This document shows positions 11,720-21,854 of a stretch of 64,000 nucleotides of DNA, in pieces. Source of the DNA: Terfezia claveryi (Eukaryota > Ascomycota > Pezizomycetes > Pezizales > Pezizaceae). The notes beneath the pieces are model-generated. The model did not search any database. It was not told where the DNA came from and saw nothing but the letters and a program-made list of their open reading frames with translations. The DNA is taken from the NCBI GenBank assembly GCA_015179025.1, contig WHUX01000114.1, forward strand, positions 1 through 64,000, written 5' to 3'. The first letter of the stretch is position 1, and every line of letters starts with the position of its first letter. Position numbers and translations under genes: made by a program.

Positions 11720-13640
11720 AGAACAGAAAGACGATGATGGCCAAACTCCACTCTCATGGGCGGCTGAAAAGGGGCATTTGGATGTTGTGCGGCTGCTGAT
11801 CGAGCGAGATGATGTTGATATCAATGCTAGGACAAATTGGGGGTATACACCCCTCTCATTTGCAGCTGCGAATAGGCATGAGGCTGTTGTGCGGCTGCTG
11901 ATTGAGCGAGATGATGTTGATATCAATGCTAAGGACGACGAATATGGGCAGACACCCTTCTCATTTGCAGCTGAGAATGGGCATGAGGCTGTTGTGCGGC
12001 TGCTGATCGAGCGAGATGATGTTGATATCAATGCTAAGGACAATAGGGGGCGGACACCCCTCGCATGGGCAGCTCAGAAAGGGCATGAAGCTGTTGTGCG
12101 GCTGCTGATCGAGCGAGATGATGTTGATATCAATGCTAAGGACAATAGGGGGCGGACACCCCTCGCATGGGCAGCTCAGAAAGGGCATGAAGCTGTTGTG
12201 CGGCTGCTGATCGAGCGAGATGATGTTGATATCAATGCTAAGGACAATAATGGGCGGACGCCCCTCTCATGGGCAGCTATGTGTGGGCATGAGGCTGTTG
12301 TGCGGCTGCTGATCGAGCGAGATGATGTTGATATCAATGCTAAGGACGAGGATGGGCTGATACCACTCTCATTGGCAGCTGCGAATGGGCGTGAGGCTGT
12401 TGTGCGGCTGCTGATCGAGCGAGATGATGTTGATATCAATGCTAAGGACAATAGGGGGCGGACACCCCTCGCATGGGCAGCTCAGAATGGGAATGAGGCT
12501 GTTGTGCGGCTGCTAATCGAGCGAGATGATGTTGATATCAATGCTAAGGACATGTATGGGCGGACACCCCTCCCATTTGCAGCTGCGAATGGGCATGAGG
12601 CTGTTGTGCGGCTGCTGATCAAACGTAATAATGTTGATATCAATGCTAAGGAAAATAATGGGCTGACACCCCTCGCATGGGCAGCTCAGAATGGGAATGA
12701 GGCTGTTGTGCGGCTGCTAATCGAGCGAGATGATGTTGATATCAATGCTAAGGACATGTATGGGCGGACACCCCTCCCATTTGCAGCTGCGAATGGGCAT
12801 GAGGCTGTTGTGCGGCTGCTGATCGAGCGAGATGATGTTGATATCAATGCTAAGGACAATAGGGGGCGGACACCCCTCGCATGGGCAGCTCAGAAAGGGC
12901 ATGAAGCTGTTGTGCGGCTGCTGATCGAGCGAGATGATGTTGATATCAATGCTAAGGACAATAATGGGCGGACGCCCCTCTCATGGGCAGCTATGTGTGG
13001 GCATGAGGCTGTTGTGCGGCTGCTGATCGAGCGAGATGATGTTGATATCAATGCTAAGGACGAGGATGGGCTGATACCACTCTCATTGGCAGCTGCGAAT
13101 GGGCATGAGGCTGTTGTGCGGCTGCTGATCGAGCGAGATGATGTTGATATCAATGCTAAGGACAATAGGGGGCGGACACCCCTCGCATGGGCAGCTAAAA
13201 ATGGGCGTGAGGCTGTTGTGCGGCTGCTGATCGAGCGAGATGATGTTGACGTCAATTCTAAGGACAGCCTTGGGCTGACACCCCTCGCATGGGCAGCTGG
13301 GAAAGGGCATGAGGCTGTTGTGCGGCTGCTGATCGAGCGAGATGATGTTGATATCAATGCTAAGGACAATAATGGGCGGACACCCCTCGCATGGGCAGCT
13401 GGGAAAGGGCATGAGGCTGTTGTGCTGCTGCTGATCGAGCGAGATGATGTTGACGTCAATTCTAAGGACAGCCTTGGGCTGACACCCCTCTCATTGGCTG
13501 CTGCGAATGGGCATGAGGCTGTTGTGCGGCTGCTGATCAAACGTAATGATGTTGATATCAATGCTAAGGACAATAATGGGCGGACACCCCTCGCATGGGC
13601 AGCTCAGAATGGGCATGAGGCTGTTGTGCGGTTGCTGAAT
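11720..13640 (+). repeat. Ankyrin-coding 102-bp tandem array of NLR-1
   Basis: About 18 head-to-tail units of 102 bp (105 bp when the loop reads DDEYG), each coding a 34-residue ankyrin motif of the form [20 protein letters not shown] followed by a variable loop and TPLxxAAxxG. Units 4-6 and 11-13 have the same protein sequence, showing a higher-order duplication; units 8 and 10 are also alike. Confidence 0.92.
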
Positions 13641-13658
13641 GATCAAAGTGATATGTAG

Positions 13659-13833
13659 GCAAAATTGTACCAGCTTCCACGTTTGTCGGACATACCACCA
13701 GCGTCGAAGTTCTGGCTGCGGGTGAGGGTAGGTACCAGGTTGTTGGCAAAAAGAGAACGCGGAATCCTGAGTATTTCTATACTGATGTATCTATTTATTT
13801 CTGAGTCCGTATGAACGAACCTTTGCGAGTATA
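13659..13833 (+). other. Conserved NLR 3' flank
   Basis: After the stop comes sequence shared with the other NLR copies, with landmarks GCAAAATTGTACCAGCTTCC, GCGGAATCCTGAGTATT and CTGATGTATCTATTTATTTC. It is probably the 3' UTR and flank carried along in the cassette duplications. It is cut at 13833 by the DNA transposon and resumes at 16878. Confidence 0.8.
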
Positions 13834-13880
13834 TGTTCTGGGCCGCCCGCGGGCAATTTAAATAATTACTCAATTTGGTG
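13834..13880 (+). repeat. Left terminal inverted repeat of the DNA transposon
   Basis: TGTTCTGGGCCGCCCGCGGG followed by CAATTTAAATAATTACTCAA. It matches the right end in inverted orientation, apart from the GC-rich expansion there. Confidence 0.75.
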
Positions 13881-14554
13881 TATTGATAAAGTACTGATTT
13901 ACTAGAAAAAAAAAGAATTGATAATTTCCCAGCGACTGCAAAAGATTCATTGATTTCCCAGTCGATTAGACACCCCTCTAATATTCCAATTTGGTTCAGC
14001 TAGAGCAATATAGTCATGATCTGTTGATACTCTCGTATGTTAATAGATTAAGCATTTCAGATTATTCTTAAAGTATCGGCGACAACAATTAGAGTAGAAG
14101 TTTTCGCAACACCAGTAGTTATAGATGCCTGGTGAACTGTGGTTTACCGAGCAGTTAGAGTATCTAAAATATCAAACTCTAAGCCTGTAAGGTCAGTAGT
14201 TGGGTAAAGGTTATCGGGTTTAGCAATATTACAAAAGTAAGAGGTTTGTTGTAGCATTGTGCCATTTGATCTCCCACAACGCTGTAAAATACCATCTACC
14301 TGTTGTATAATTCTAGGTAGAACCTGCTTCGTTTTGGTTTAAAATCAAGAACTTGGAGTAGCTTAGCAATCTGCATATAAAACAGTACCTGTTATTAAGA
14401 AAGTACCACTTTGCACCTGACTTGGATTTTATAAGTGAGGAATAGCCTGGATTTTTCTAGTATAAAAATCAATCTTGCAACAAGATGTAGACAAAAGTAT
14501 TATAATTATGATTGCTCCAAATTTCACTGAATTCCACATAGCATATCAATATTC

Positions 14555-14568
14555 AGCATAAGATGGTC
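14555..14568. repeat. Target-site duplication of LINE A copy, left
   Basis: AGCATAAGATGGTC, identical to 16408-16421. It brackets the nested LINE A insertion inside the DNA transposon. Confidence 0.9.
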
Positions 14569-16407
14569 TTTTTTTTTTTTTTTTAAACTAGTTACTGCCT
14601 ATGCGGCCCCGTTAGGGGGGCCATGAGGAGCCACCCGGAAACCCGGGTGGATTGAAGGGTAAGGCAAGTTAATCTGCCAGACCCGCGCGAAGTAAGTACA
14701 AAATTAAACCCGAGACGACGCCCCATGCTGTCACTAACGGACTTAGCCGATGACTGAAGAGCCTGACTGAGCTCGCTCCTTTAGACTGAACTGTATAAAT
14801 CAAGACGGGAGTATGGACGGATGAACTATGGAAAATTAAACCTGACTGGACTGATGACAAAACTCGTGATGAATGCTGAGCGCCGAACGAATGAGCTGAC
14901 TGAACTAACTAAAAGAAGGACGTAGTCACGTGACCAAAAAGAAATGATACCCCAGTAGAGTGGTATAGTTTGATCATGCGACAATATGTACTAGCCTGAA
15001 AAAGGGTACCCGAAAAATGAGAGCTGGGAAAAGAACATGAACAAGGGAATTCGTAAATAGTTGAACTAGGTGAGCTCATAGTATAAGAGCTTGAAGAAGG
15101 CTCATATGTCTCTTCCACCTCTTTTCTCCAATCTGGGTTGTCAAGCTCTTCCCAGCTGCTCCTGCCACCTAGGAGCGTGTTTCTGATGCGGCTGAAACGT
15201 GGGCAGGCGAACGTGATGTGGGCTCCTGTTTCCGATGGGTGACCGCATGAGCATTCTGGTGAATCAGCTTTCTTAACATGGTGGAGCCAGCTTTTCTGTG
15301 GACCCCGGTCGGTGCGCATCCAGCTGTATGCTGAGAGGGCATGTCGATCCCATTCTGTTCTCCTTGAGCCATATCCTGCTCTTGTCCTCGCGGAACTCCG
15401 TATGGCCTTGGAGGCTGCTCGTAAGCCTCCTTCTGTAGCGAGGCATGCCTCACCGGTTAGGGTGCCCAAATACGAATTGAAGTTAGCTGTTCGGTCCGCT
15501 TTCTCATTGCCCTGTATGCCTAAATGTCCCCTTACCCATGATAGTCTGAGATCTCGGTGAGTGTTGTTTGTAAGCAGAGACTTGATTTCCTTCTCGATAC
15601 CAGACCGCGGAGGTGACCCCAAGCTTAAGTTGTGAACCGCCTGGATTGCTGCCCGAGAATCTGACAGGATGATGAGCATGTCGGAGTTCTCCCTCCTTAG
15701 AGCTAATAGCATCGCATATAGTTCGCCGTCTGCTACCGTTGCCTGGCTGCCTAAAAACCCCCCATAATTGTCTGGCTGGCCGCCGGTCCGGTCCTCGCTA
15801 TAAACTCCACTTGCTATCTCGTTACCTCGACCTGTGCCATCAGTGTAGCATACTCGCCAGCCCTCGTCTAGGATAGTGCCTATCTTAGCTGCCCAAATGC
15901 CGAGTACCTTAGAGTTTTCAGACTTAGGATCAAGGATTTCTTCATAGATGATCGGGAAGGGAGCGGTGTCATCTCTATCCCCCCAGGAAACGTTCTCTGG
16001 GTCAACGCTGCTGTAAAAGAAAGCCTCCGAGATTGCTGTTCTTGCTTGGTGGAGGTTGTGGTATTGGTGCCATGAGGGATCCGCTCTGAGGTAATCCTGG
16101 ATAGCCCTGTCACCCGTCCTAACTGCTCTTGCTGCCCAACATCGTTGCATGTCTCTCAGCTTGCAGTCAAGCGGTTCTATGTTAGCAATCCATCCTAATT
16201 TTTCATGGCCGCTGCCATGGTATCCTCCTGTGACTTTCCGTAGAGCTGAGTATTCCAGGCGTTGCATTGGCTGGAGTAGGTGGTAGTCTGAGCTGTTGAG
16301 TAGTTCACTCCCCCAAGTGAAGATACTACGGACGCATCCTGTATAGAGTGATCTCGCAGCTGAAGGAGATATACCACCATTTGCGTTACATAGGCTTGTG
16401 AGAACTG
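14569..16407 (-). mobile_element. 5'-truncated Tad-like LINE, family A
   Basis: Minus-strand LINE ending in a poly-A tail (poly-T at 14569-14584 on the plus strand) and flanked by a 14-bp target duplication. What remains is the C-terminal end of ORF2 plus the 3' UTR. The 3' UTR has two GC-rich inverted repeats (CCACCCGGAAACCCGGGTGG and GGCCCCGTTAGGGGGGCC) that recur in the other family A copies here. Its coding part is largely open, so it is younger than LINE B at 35 kb. Confidence 0.88.
14909..16407 (-). pseudogene. LINE A ORF2 C-terminal fragment (RT end, RNase H, zinc knuckle)
   Basis: From the truncation point the frame codes the end of the reverse transcriptase (SLYTGCVRSIFTWGSEL; RLEYSALRKVTGGYHGS), then an RNase H domain with VCYTDGTGRGNEIASGVY, VADGELYAMLLAL, ILSDSRAAIQAV and SWVRGHLGIQGNEKADR, and a C-terminal knuckle CSCGHPSETGAHITFACP. 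That order is typical of Tad/I-type LINEs (family knowledge). No start codon belongs to it: Met at 16267 is internal. The C-terminus beyond the knuckle appears to run on past the usual stop because of small indels. It lacks the endonuclease and most of the polymerase, so it cannot act on its own. Confidence 0.85.
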
Positions 16408-16421
16408 AGCATAAGATGGTC
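16408..16421. repeat. Target-site duplication of LINE A copy, right
   Basis: AGCATAAGATGGTC, identical to 14555-14568. Confidence 0.9.
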
Positions 16422-16792
16422 GATATAGCCCCAGCAATAAGGCCTCGTCAATAAGAACCCCCGTGGATAAGAAACTAATTTCCAAATACCCATTGGATAG
16501 GGGTGCGGATTTTTAGGGCAGCAGTAAACTCAGTATCCTCTTCCCTATTCCTTCATCATCAGAGATGCAGTGATGAGTTGTTAACATCGTCAGCATGTAC
16601 TTCACCATCTGAAGGGCTTGAGGTAATTTTTCCGGAATTCTACCTTGTTCAATGTCTGCCGTCTCCCACTAATCAACAGGAAGGGTATATGATGTGGATA
16701 GGGCAGTCAAAATAACTTCTTAGGGTGTTTTTTGAGTGTCGCAGAATGTTTTGTTCGATTGAGATTTACCAAATTGAGGAATTATATTAATT

Positions 16793-16877
16793 GCCCGCGG
16801 CCGGCACAGTGGGTATGCCGCCCGCGGGAGGCATATGCTGCCCGCGGGCGGCCGATGCCCGCGAGCGGCCCAGAACA
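16793..16877 (-). repeat. Right terminal inverted repeat with CCGCGG palindrome cluster
   Basis: Contains four or so variants of GCCCGCGGGC before the terminal GGCCCAGAACA. The left end has one. The expansion may be a set of binding sites or simple replication slippage. Confidence 0.7.
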
Positions 16878-17480
16878 TATATATCCCTATAGTATCGAAT
16901 ATGATCACATGAATTTACCTACTGATATGCGGCTGCATATTCCCGTAATATTACTTATATGTACAGTAAGTGATACAAGAGTGTCTTGATTGGTACTTTT
17001 CATTCATTACATACTGTCAGTACCGGTATGTCTGCTCCTAGGCCGTAGCGCAGACAATCAAAGTTCATTTTTTTGGAAAAAAGTAAATTCAGTTACTCGT
17101 ATTCAAGTTATGGCGAGAGAGCGCATCTTGCGTCAAGTCTAAGTTGTAGCGCTTGCCAGTAAAATTTCCGGAAAGGATTTTTTTGCTGTAGGATATATGA
17201 AACTCTATAACGCTAGTATTCCTAAGTTTCTCAGGCTCATAGCAGACAGTCCAAAGATAGTAACTGCGCAAGGGATCTGTAAACCTGAGGGGATATGAAT
17301 GTTCTAGGAAAATGACTCGAGGGGATTAGTCACATGTTAACCCGCTCATGTGCACTCACTGAATGGTAGCGAGTTTCTCTGGGTCCTCTAGCATTTACAT
17401 AGCTGGGTAATGAGCAGCATGGAGGATCTGCGTCACTTGAGTTCTTTATTGTTTCTGAGTTGAGTTCGTTTTTTTTTTTT
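16878..17480 (+). other. NLR 3' flank continued, no gene
   Basis: Resumes the NLR-1 downstream flank (CCCTATAGTATCGAATATGA; later GAGAGCGCATCTTGCGTCAA, GCCAGTAAAATTTCCGGAAA, TCATAGCAGACAGTC), which is also found after NLR-2, -3 and -4. No gene is seen. Confidence 0.7.
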
Positions 17481-17499
17481 TTTTTGTTTCTATGCAATC

Positions 17500-17692
17500 T
17501 GCTTTTTGCGGTTCTTGCTGTTCTGCCTATTGGGATTAATTGTATTGCGGTATATAGGGGCGCGGGAACTGCGTCAGATTAACTTGCCTCGTCCTGGATC
17601 CACCCGGGCGGGTTTCCGGGTGGCTCCTCATGGGTCCCCTTACTGGGACCGAATAGGAGTAATGAGTATCAAAAAAAAAAAAAAAAAAAAAA
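17500..17692 (+). mobile_element. LINE family A 3' end fragment
   Basis: Plus-oriented 3' UTR of LINE A: AGATTAACTTGCCTCGTCC, a CACCCGGGCGGGTTTCCGGG hairpin region, and a poly-A tail at 17671-17692. It is severely 5'-truncated and has no coding capacity. A clear target duplication was not found. A poly-T run just upstream (about 17471-17487) may mark another event. Confidence 0.7.
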
Positions 17693-18200
17693 GGGGGCAC
17701 TCGCTCATGTTATAACACATGTGCGGACCTACAGTACGTTGTTAAGGACCCATATGGTGAGGAATGGATGAGTGACTGACTACTCATGTGAATTGATGCA
17801 AAGAAACAAGAAAATATGAGACCCTACATCTACTTATATCTACCAAATCCCATCTTTTTGACCTGCACGCAACAACTGCGAGTCCCAATCGCAAGGTCCT
17901 ACCTACTATAATCATACTAATACTGTCATTTTGAGAAGCTTCGTCATCAAGAATATAGTTATGTAGCATGCTGGAGTTGATTCAATCACAGCACAGCAGG
18001 CTAGTTACTGTACCCACGGGTAGACGAACCCCAGCTTCATTAACATATAAAAAATCCACACTTATACTAAATAGTCAAGGTTTCAGGTTGTCCATTACAC
18101 TAAATTCACCGCCTGATCTCAGCAAGATTAGTACTGGGTTGGGTTCATGGTAAATGCTGTCAGCAGCCACATGCGAGTCTCGTTGGGATCATGCAAAGGA
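17693..18200. other. Spacer, nothing recognised
   Basis: No gene, RNA or repeat that I can support. Confidence 0.4.
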
Positions 18201-19590
18201 AATCTAATGCTCAAATAGGTAATGCTGTCACATGTCCCTTCGTTGTGCTGACAGAGTTGGCACTAACGGAATTCGGATCGAAGTGTGTACGTAATTGGAA
18301 AGTGCTGCCCAAATAGGCTAGGTACGTCTCGCTAGGTACTACTTCATATTTCCACCTCCGGAGGAGGATTAGTGTCCACGGCGTCGAAGCTGTGCGATAT
18401 TCTCAGGCATGCTTAATCTCGGCAGCCCCGCGGTAGTAGATCCTCCTTCTGAAGTTGAAACCCTCAGCTTAGTGACAAATGTGATGAGACACAACTAAAA
18501 AATATCGAGAACGGGACAACCCTGTCATAGCACGTGAAATGCGTGGTGATTCATTGAAAACTATGATATAAATTTTGTTATTATTTTGTAGAACATAGAA
18601 AGACATTTTCCTCCGTCCCCACAGTACATTTTCAAAAAGGGAAAAAGAAAAAGAAAACGAACAAGTTAAAAGGAGAAGAAAGAAGGCCAAAAAAAAAAAA
18701 TTAAAAAAAAAAATTAAAATAAAAATAAAAAGAAGGGTGAAGGTCCCGATGTTAAAGTCAGATGTGGGGTCCCATCATCTCGTCCCTCACTCCTCAGGCG
18801 AGTCGAGAATCCTAAACCTAGATGACTTATTCTGGGGTACCTTAATACTCCACTGCAAGACCCTTGGTTGTTCAATGTTGCTATCATAGTAGCCAGAGGA
18901 GGTGATGATAATTTTTTTTTTTTTAAATAAAAGTCTCGTAATTGGCAATTAGTCTGAGACCATGCACATAAGATGATGATTCTTAAAATATTTCTTCTTT
19001 TTTGAGTCTTACATAATAAGTAGTCCCACCTATAAATATTAGTTACCACTTCATATAACCAGGCAAGCATGAAGAATCCCATAGCTCGAGGAAATATACA
19101 TGGAAAGAGATTCTTTAGAAACCATTTGGACATGGGTTGGGCAAGGATTGAGAGAAGTCGATGGCTGTAGACACTTGGGGTCATTCTATTGCGGCGGGCT
19201 GTTGCGGCGGAAGGCCGAGTGATTTAATTGCAAGCCCTCTTTGCGCGAATCTCGTTATACTTTACAAGCTGTGCAGCTTCTTCCGGATTCCACCCAGAGA
19301 TTCGCAAGCAAATCTCTCGAAATTCATTGATTGTGAACCGCAGCCCTTTTCCATCTGGCTATGGAATCCCTCCCTGTTGGAGCGAGAGCCAATGGCCTTT
19401 CGTAGCCAAGTGATTTGTAAGTTGTTTTCTTTTAGGAGAATCGCCCAGGACCAAGGTGTCGTGATCGGGGAAAATCTGTAATTCCGTTCTTGCGTCGTAA
19501 AAATGTTCCGTCTTGGAGGGCTATATAATTGCCGACGTCGGAAACCTCTGGTTGTCGAGTTCGACCAAGTGGGCTCGTCCTGCACGGTAT
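18201..19590 (+). other. Duplicated far-upstream NLR flank (copy before NLR-2)
   Basis: Sequence from ATCTAATGCTCAAATAGG through TTGGCACTAACGGAATTCG, GAAGGTCCCGATG and TTCTTCCGGATTCCACCCAG is shared with 43550-44500 upstream of NLR-3, and partly with 58730-59120. A block of roughly 340 bp (about 18880-19235), carrying a poly-T run at its left end, is absent from the NLR-3 copy and looks like an insertion, perhaps SINE-like. No protein-coding gene is recognised. Confidence 0.7.
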
Positions 19591-19886
19591 TGTAGAGCCT
19601 TAGGGCTATGAGACGGGCCCCGTTCCCTCATCTCAAACAACTCGGTACACCCACGGAACAACGGGGGTTACTTACCTAGATGAACGTCCAGCCTCCCGAG
19701 CCAAGGAACAAAACAGAAATAGGTACCGGTAACCCCCACGTCATCCCCCACGCCCACTTGCTGGTCTCCATTCCCGTCATGGGAAGACCTCCGCCCCATT
19801 CGGACAACAAAAGGAAAACGTAACTCCAAGCCCTACTTACACCAGATTCAGGTTCGAGATGAACGTCTCGACCAGACCTATGGTGA
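19590..19886 (-). mobile_element. LINE family B 3' fragment
   Basis: GCCTTAGGGCTATGAGACGG and the following 250 bases match the 3' end of the long LINE B (35100-35380) in the same orientation. The fragment lacks a poly-A tail and coding capacity. It is part of an insertion in the NLR-2 flank that NLR-3 lacks. Confidence 0.65.
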
Positions 19887-19888
19887 GT

Positions 19889-20150
19889 CTGTAAGATTAC
19901 GAGGTTATGAGTAGTAGAGGAATCTCGAGGCTTATGGTGTTAGTGTTCTGCTGAAAAGGAATACTGTACATAAACGCAGTTTTTTAGCTGCTTACATATA
20001 TAGATCGTCCTTATCCATCACTTTCCTGCACGGGAATCCCTGCTAATATAATCCTGGTTCGCCATCACTTTCCTTCTAGGGCGACCGGCGAGAGTAGGTA
20101 CTTAATTTGCTACAGAATCTCCCTTCCTCCGTTCTTCACTCTCCACAGCA
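19889..20150. mobile_element. Possible solo LTR of a copia relative
   Basis: Begins TGTAAGATTACGAGGTTATG, identical to the first 20 bases of the copia LTR at 21454, then diverges, and ends near CTCTCCACA, giving TG...CA ends. A target duplication was not identified, so the boundaries are tentative. Confidence 0.4.
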
Positions 20151-20543
20151 CGCGGTTATCGCAACTCTGACTAAGTACATAAGTTCGCGGTAAATAGCCG
20201 CCATGAGGCCCCTTGAGATTGCTAAACATATTCACTGACTACCTAATACATACAAGACTTGTCGATGCAGGAATTCATGACCTGAGGCTTGCCAGCAAAG
20301 GAAGAAGCCACGTTGTATTTCAGAGACTTTTTTTTTTCTCGGAATCATCAGGTACCACGTCCAAAAGTCACCGTACCTGCGATTGCAGTTGTGGTATAGG
20401 TACAGCACTTAATTGGCAGCGACAGCTGATTCGTAGTCTCGATCAGACCCTCGTAAGTAACCTGATTCGCTGAAACATCTGCTGCTTCCATCCAATTGGT
20501 GTGTATACCTACACGTGCATTGTATGTATCTATCGACGAAAGG

Positions 20544-20666
20544 CTGTGCTGTTGTTTAACCCCACTTTTACTTGTGTGTCGTCGTATCCAAGTTCTCCTC
20601 CGCATCTACACATAACCTGAGCACAAACACAAATTACAGCAATACACCGAGAAGAGAATACCAAAC
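20544..20666 (+). promoter_or_regulatory. Conserved leader upstream of NLR-2
   Basis: Same leader as before NLR-1, with TTTAACCCCACTTTTACTTG, GTGTCGTCGTATCCA and GAGAATACCAAACATGGG. Probable core promoter and 5' UTR. Confidence 0.6.
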
Positions 20667-21448
20667 ATGGGCAGCCGAAAGAACAAAGATTCCCGTCCGA
20701 AGCCCGCTCCTGACCCGCAGCTGGAGGAATCTTCGGGTGAACAAAAGTCCCAACGAGCAGCACTCCTCCCACCCACGACGCCTTTCGGACGTTTTTGGGA
20801 TACGTTGAGAGGGAGATCCCCGTCTACTCATAGAAAGCGCGGCAGCAATACCCCAGATCAGCCAACTGTAACAACTTCCTCTCAATCGCTCGCAGTCCCA
20901 GCAAGCGTACCTGCGCGACCTCACAGTTCGTATTCAGGTTCCTCCGCCCTACAAGCGCATAACCCTATAGTGCCTTTCGGTGGCCCCAATTCACCTCCCT
21001 CCTCCATGTCCGGCGGCGCGCCATTCGTTCCAATATCGAACCCCCGACCCCCTAGCTATGGAATAGTGCGTCGCAACAGTACCCCGGATCAGCCAATTCA
21101 ATCGCTCGCTGTCCACACTTCGTATACAGATTCCTCCGCCCTTCATGACCTATCATCGCCAACTGATGCTAGAGGCTCCCCTTCCACCATATGTGTCACC
21201 GCACCCATCGTTCAAATATCGCATTCACAATCCGAATCCATAGCAAGCGAAAATCCCGCACCTTCGTCAACCTATGGGTCCAATATTCCAACCTCCACTT
21301 GTCAAGCACAGGCCTCGGCTAAAATAGTTGTGCAAGCAGCAGCACCGCCTCAAACGAAGTCAGCATCACGGGTTTGGGATAAGGTGTTGGAACTTGCTGA
21401 GGAGAAACTCAAAGATAACAACCTCCCACCACTCAATCTCACGGACCT

Positions 21449-21453
21449 CACCT
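21449..21453. repeat. Copia target-site duplication, left (CACCT)
   Basis: CACCT precedes the LTR start and recurs at 26713-26717. Paralogues show the undisturbed site CCTCACCTCACAATCGG. Confidence 0.9.
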
Positions 21454-21746
21454 TGTAAGATTACGAGGTTATGCAGCGAAGGAATCGTGAAGATAATTGA
21501 TCGTGTATATTCAGAAGAGGAGAGATATCTAGATATCGCTATAGACTTATTGCTATGGTCCCAGTGCTCTACTACAAAAGAGATGTTTTTCCCGCGTACT
21601 TTCCGGCTCTTTTATCCTTCGCGGTATTTGCCCAATTTGCCATATTCGGATCCTGACTTCATACCCTGTTCCGCCCAATTGGCCATTCTGGGATATCCTG
21701 CATTTCCCGTGATATCGGCTTATGCCATGTGAGAGTATTTCCCACA
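21454..21746 (-). repeat. 3' LTR of the copia element
   Basis: 293 bp, ends TGTAAG and CCCACA in plus orientation. A purine tract (AGTAAGAGGGAG on the minus strand, about 21747-21758) sits directly before it and is the likely polypurine tract. Confidence 0.93.
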
Positions 21747-21854
21747 CTCCCTCTTACTCGAACGTCCATGTCCCAAATCCCATTTCTCCTAACTGTTCTT
21801 CGGTCATATCAAGGATCGGAATTTCAGCTTCTCTTAAGCTTCTGAGGTACTCAT

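Larger units (their letters stand above)
8185..13658 (+). pseudogene. NLR-1: NACHT-ankyrin STAND protein, frameshifted
   Basis: Fungal NLR-type receptor, expected in the cytosol. Exons inferred from paralogue comparison: 8185-9162, 9221-9485, 9552-9680, 9745-9795, 9932-9994, 10045-10255, 10337-10894 and 10963 onward. The first exon codes a Ser/Pro-rich leader beginning MGGGKKKDS, then a helical region with SALVWAGVWGIM resembling the DUF7708-type N-terminal domain of fungal STAND proteins. The NACHT domain has Walker A GIPGAGKT and Walker B FICIDAVDEL, followed by a winged-helix-like segment (LPTDLYDSFKGVI). Relative to NLR-2, the tetranucleotide ATAG is duplicated at 11607-11614, giving a TAG at 11612-11614 after 968 residues. 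About 18 full 34-residue ankyrin repeats (11611-13658) lie in another frame and would be lost unless translated separately. Exon 2 carries two extra copies of a 15-bp repeat. The donor of intron 4 (GTTTGT) is weaker than in its paralogues. Confidence 0.88.
13834..16877. mobile_element. Non-autonomous DNA transposon with CCGCGG-rich inverted ends
   Basis: The 5' end TGTTCTGGGCCGCCCGCGGG at 13834 is matched by the reverse complement of the 3' end, TGTTCTGGGCCGCTCGCGGG, at 16877. The similarity runs on through CAATT and CTCAATTTGGT. The right end has extra copies of the palindrome GCCCGCGGGC (about 16793-16863). The flanks are TATAT-rich, and the sequence on each side (GAGTATAT, then ATATCCCTATAG) joins into the uninterrupted NLR flank seen after NLR-2, so this is a real insertion; a TA or TATA target duplication is likely. 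Without the nested LINE the element is about 1.2 kb and codes no recognisable transposase. Confidence 0.75.

Noticed and set aside
11720..13640. CRISPR-like array of regularly spaced repeats
   Set aside because: The units are coding ankyrin repeats without unique spacers, in a eukaryotic gene.
11568..13658. Ankyrin array of NLR-1 as an independent gene starting at the Met at 11568
   Set aside because: That Met is out of context, inside sequence that codes the NLR in the other frame. The array is explained as the frameshifted continuation of NLR-1.
16195..16485. 96-codon minus-strand frame beside LINE A
   Set aside because: It crosses the LINE boundary at 16407 and is out of frame with ORF2.
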